Shown here: in pieces, positions 6,821 to 6,956 of the stretch | How the letters are laid out: each line of letters opens with the position of its first letter | Position numbering within the stretch: the first letter of the stretch is position 1 | Assembly (NCBI GenBank): GCA_937895305.1 | Contig: CALAXS010000769.1 | Span: 1-6,956, forward strand | Length of the DNA: 6,956 nucleotides | Direction: 5' to 3' | Source: an uncultured bacterium | Lineage (GTDB): Bacteria > Hydrogenedentota > Hydrogenedentia > Hydrogenedentales > JAEUWI01 | Notes under the pieces: generated by a model | What the model was told of the DNA's origin: nothing | Database searches by the model: none | Seen by the model: only the letters and a program-made list of their open reading frames with translations | Program-made: the position numbers and the translations under genes

Positions 6821-6848
6821 GAGATTCCCGCCTCCGCGGGAATGACAA
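6821..6848 (-). repeat. Palindromic repeat of the GTCATTCCC...GGGAATC (dRS3-like) type, copy 2, inverted
   Basis: Arms ATTCCCGC (6824-6831) and GCGGGAAT (6836-6843) pair perfectly around CTCC. The core is exactly ATTCCC-N8-GGGAAT. The flanks (GAG before, GACAAA after) show that it lies in the opposite orientation to the copy at 6533-6557, so the two bracket about 265 bases as an inverted pair. Confidence 0.7.
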
Positions 6849-6863
6849 ATGTTCACTAATTCG

Positions 6864-6891
6864 TTGACAAAAATCAATGCAACTGAATAAC
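6864..6891 (+). promoter_or_regulatory. Strong promoter-like sequence reading toward the terminal hairpin
   Basis: A perfect -35, TTGACA (6864-6869), is followed after 16 bases by AATAAC (6886-6891, 4 of 6 to TATAAT). Shifting one base gives ATAACT with a 17-base spacer but a poorer match. Transcription would begin near 6898 and run into the hairpin at 6935-6954. No open frame follows within the window, so the transcript would be non-coding here. This position suits a CRISPR leader promoter or a small RNA promoter; both are inference. Confidence 0.45.
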
Positions 6892-6931
6892 TCTCCAATT
6901 GTTGTTACCGCGAAACGGGAAATATAAAAAC

Positions 6932-6956
6932 ATCGTCCCCGTGCAGACGGGGACCT
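6932..6956 (+). CRISPR. Possible first repeat of a type I-E-like CRISPR array, truncated by the window edge
   Basis: Arms GTCCCCGT (6935-6942) and ACGGGGAC (6947-6954) pair perfectly around the 4-base loop GCAG. Known type I-E repeats (28-29 bases) have about 5 bases, then a CCCCxx stem, a 4-base loop, xxGGGG, and about 8 bases of 3' handle. This sequence has that geometry, with ATCGT before the stem and only ACCT of the handle visible. An A/T-rich stretch (6920-6930) and a promoter-like sequence lie upstream, as in a leader. Only one unit is visible, with no spacer and no cas gene, so this is a hypothesis. The alternative is a terminator for a leftward gene, since on the minus strand the stem is followed after 4 bases by TTTTT. 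Confidence 0.4.

Larger units (their letters stand above)
6465..6850. other. Gene-free region rich in short palindromic repeats
   Basis: No believable protein gene lies here. Open frames crossing it translate to phrases such as VIPNLIGNP, HCEPSVTRRGN and LVPKLCLVT, which are the familiar readings of dispersed repeats rather than proteins. At least four palindromic elements of three sequence families occur within about 320 bases and are listed separately. Confidence 0.7.

Noticed and set aside
6872..6884. IHF binding site in the possible CRISPR leader
   Set aside because: AATCAA matches the first half of the consensus, but the required TTR after four bases reads ACT.
6932..6954. Intrinsic terminator reading rightward
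   Set aside because: The stem is followed by CT and then the window ends, so no T-run is visible on the plus strand. A leftward terminator remains a live alternative and is noted with the CRISPR call.

Overview
The window carries three complete protein genes, a gene-free stretch of about 570 bases packed with short palindromic repeats, and an isolated GC-rich hairpin at the right edge. The organism looks like an uncultured environmental bacterium with a Gram-negative envelope. The best taxonomic clue is the C-terminus of the second gene. It has a dockerin-like pair of units (Asp/Asn-rich loop, then ELLR-IQ-FYN, then an EDGY/EDGF motif). From memory, this module is typical of Candidatus Hydrogenedentes (NKB19) and related planctomycete or lentisphaera-like genomes. 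The assignment is an inference; no search was possible.

Layout. Bases 1-118 are the leader of the first gene, with a good ribosome binding site. Bases 119-1633 (+) encode an exported parallel beta-helix protein of the Pmp-like, choice-of-anchor Q type, ending in a membrane-anchor/sorting tail. Converging on it with only 16 bases between the stop codons, 1650-3545 (-) encodes a second exported beta-helix protein, with a pectate-lyase-3 type fold and a C-terminal dockerin-like module. Upstream of that and in the same direction, 3639-6389 (-) encodes a full-length phosphoenolpyruvate carboxylase. Both minus-strand genes have a plausible sigma70-type promoter of their own. Bases 6390-6850 hold the ppc promoter followed by at least four palindromic repeat elements of three sequence families. 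Bases 6864-6956 hold a strong promoter-like sequence reading rightward into an 8-bp perfect hairpin. That hairpin has the geometry of a type I-E CRISPR repeat, cut off by the window edge.

How the parts relate. PPC is a central-metabolism enzyme (anaplerotic oxaloacetate synthesis) and has no evident functional link to the two surface proteins. The two beta-helix proteins are of different subfamilies and carry different C-terminal modules, which suggests two ways of being retained at the cell surface. The most speculative and most interesting item is the possible CRISPR leader and first repeat at 6864-6956. Only one repeat unit is visible, so the array itself cannot be confirmed from this window.
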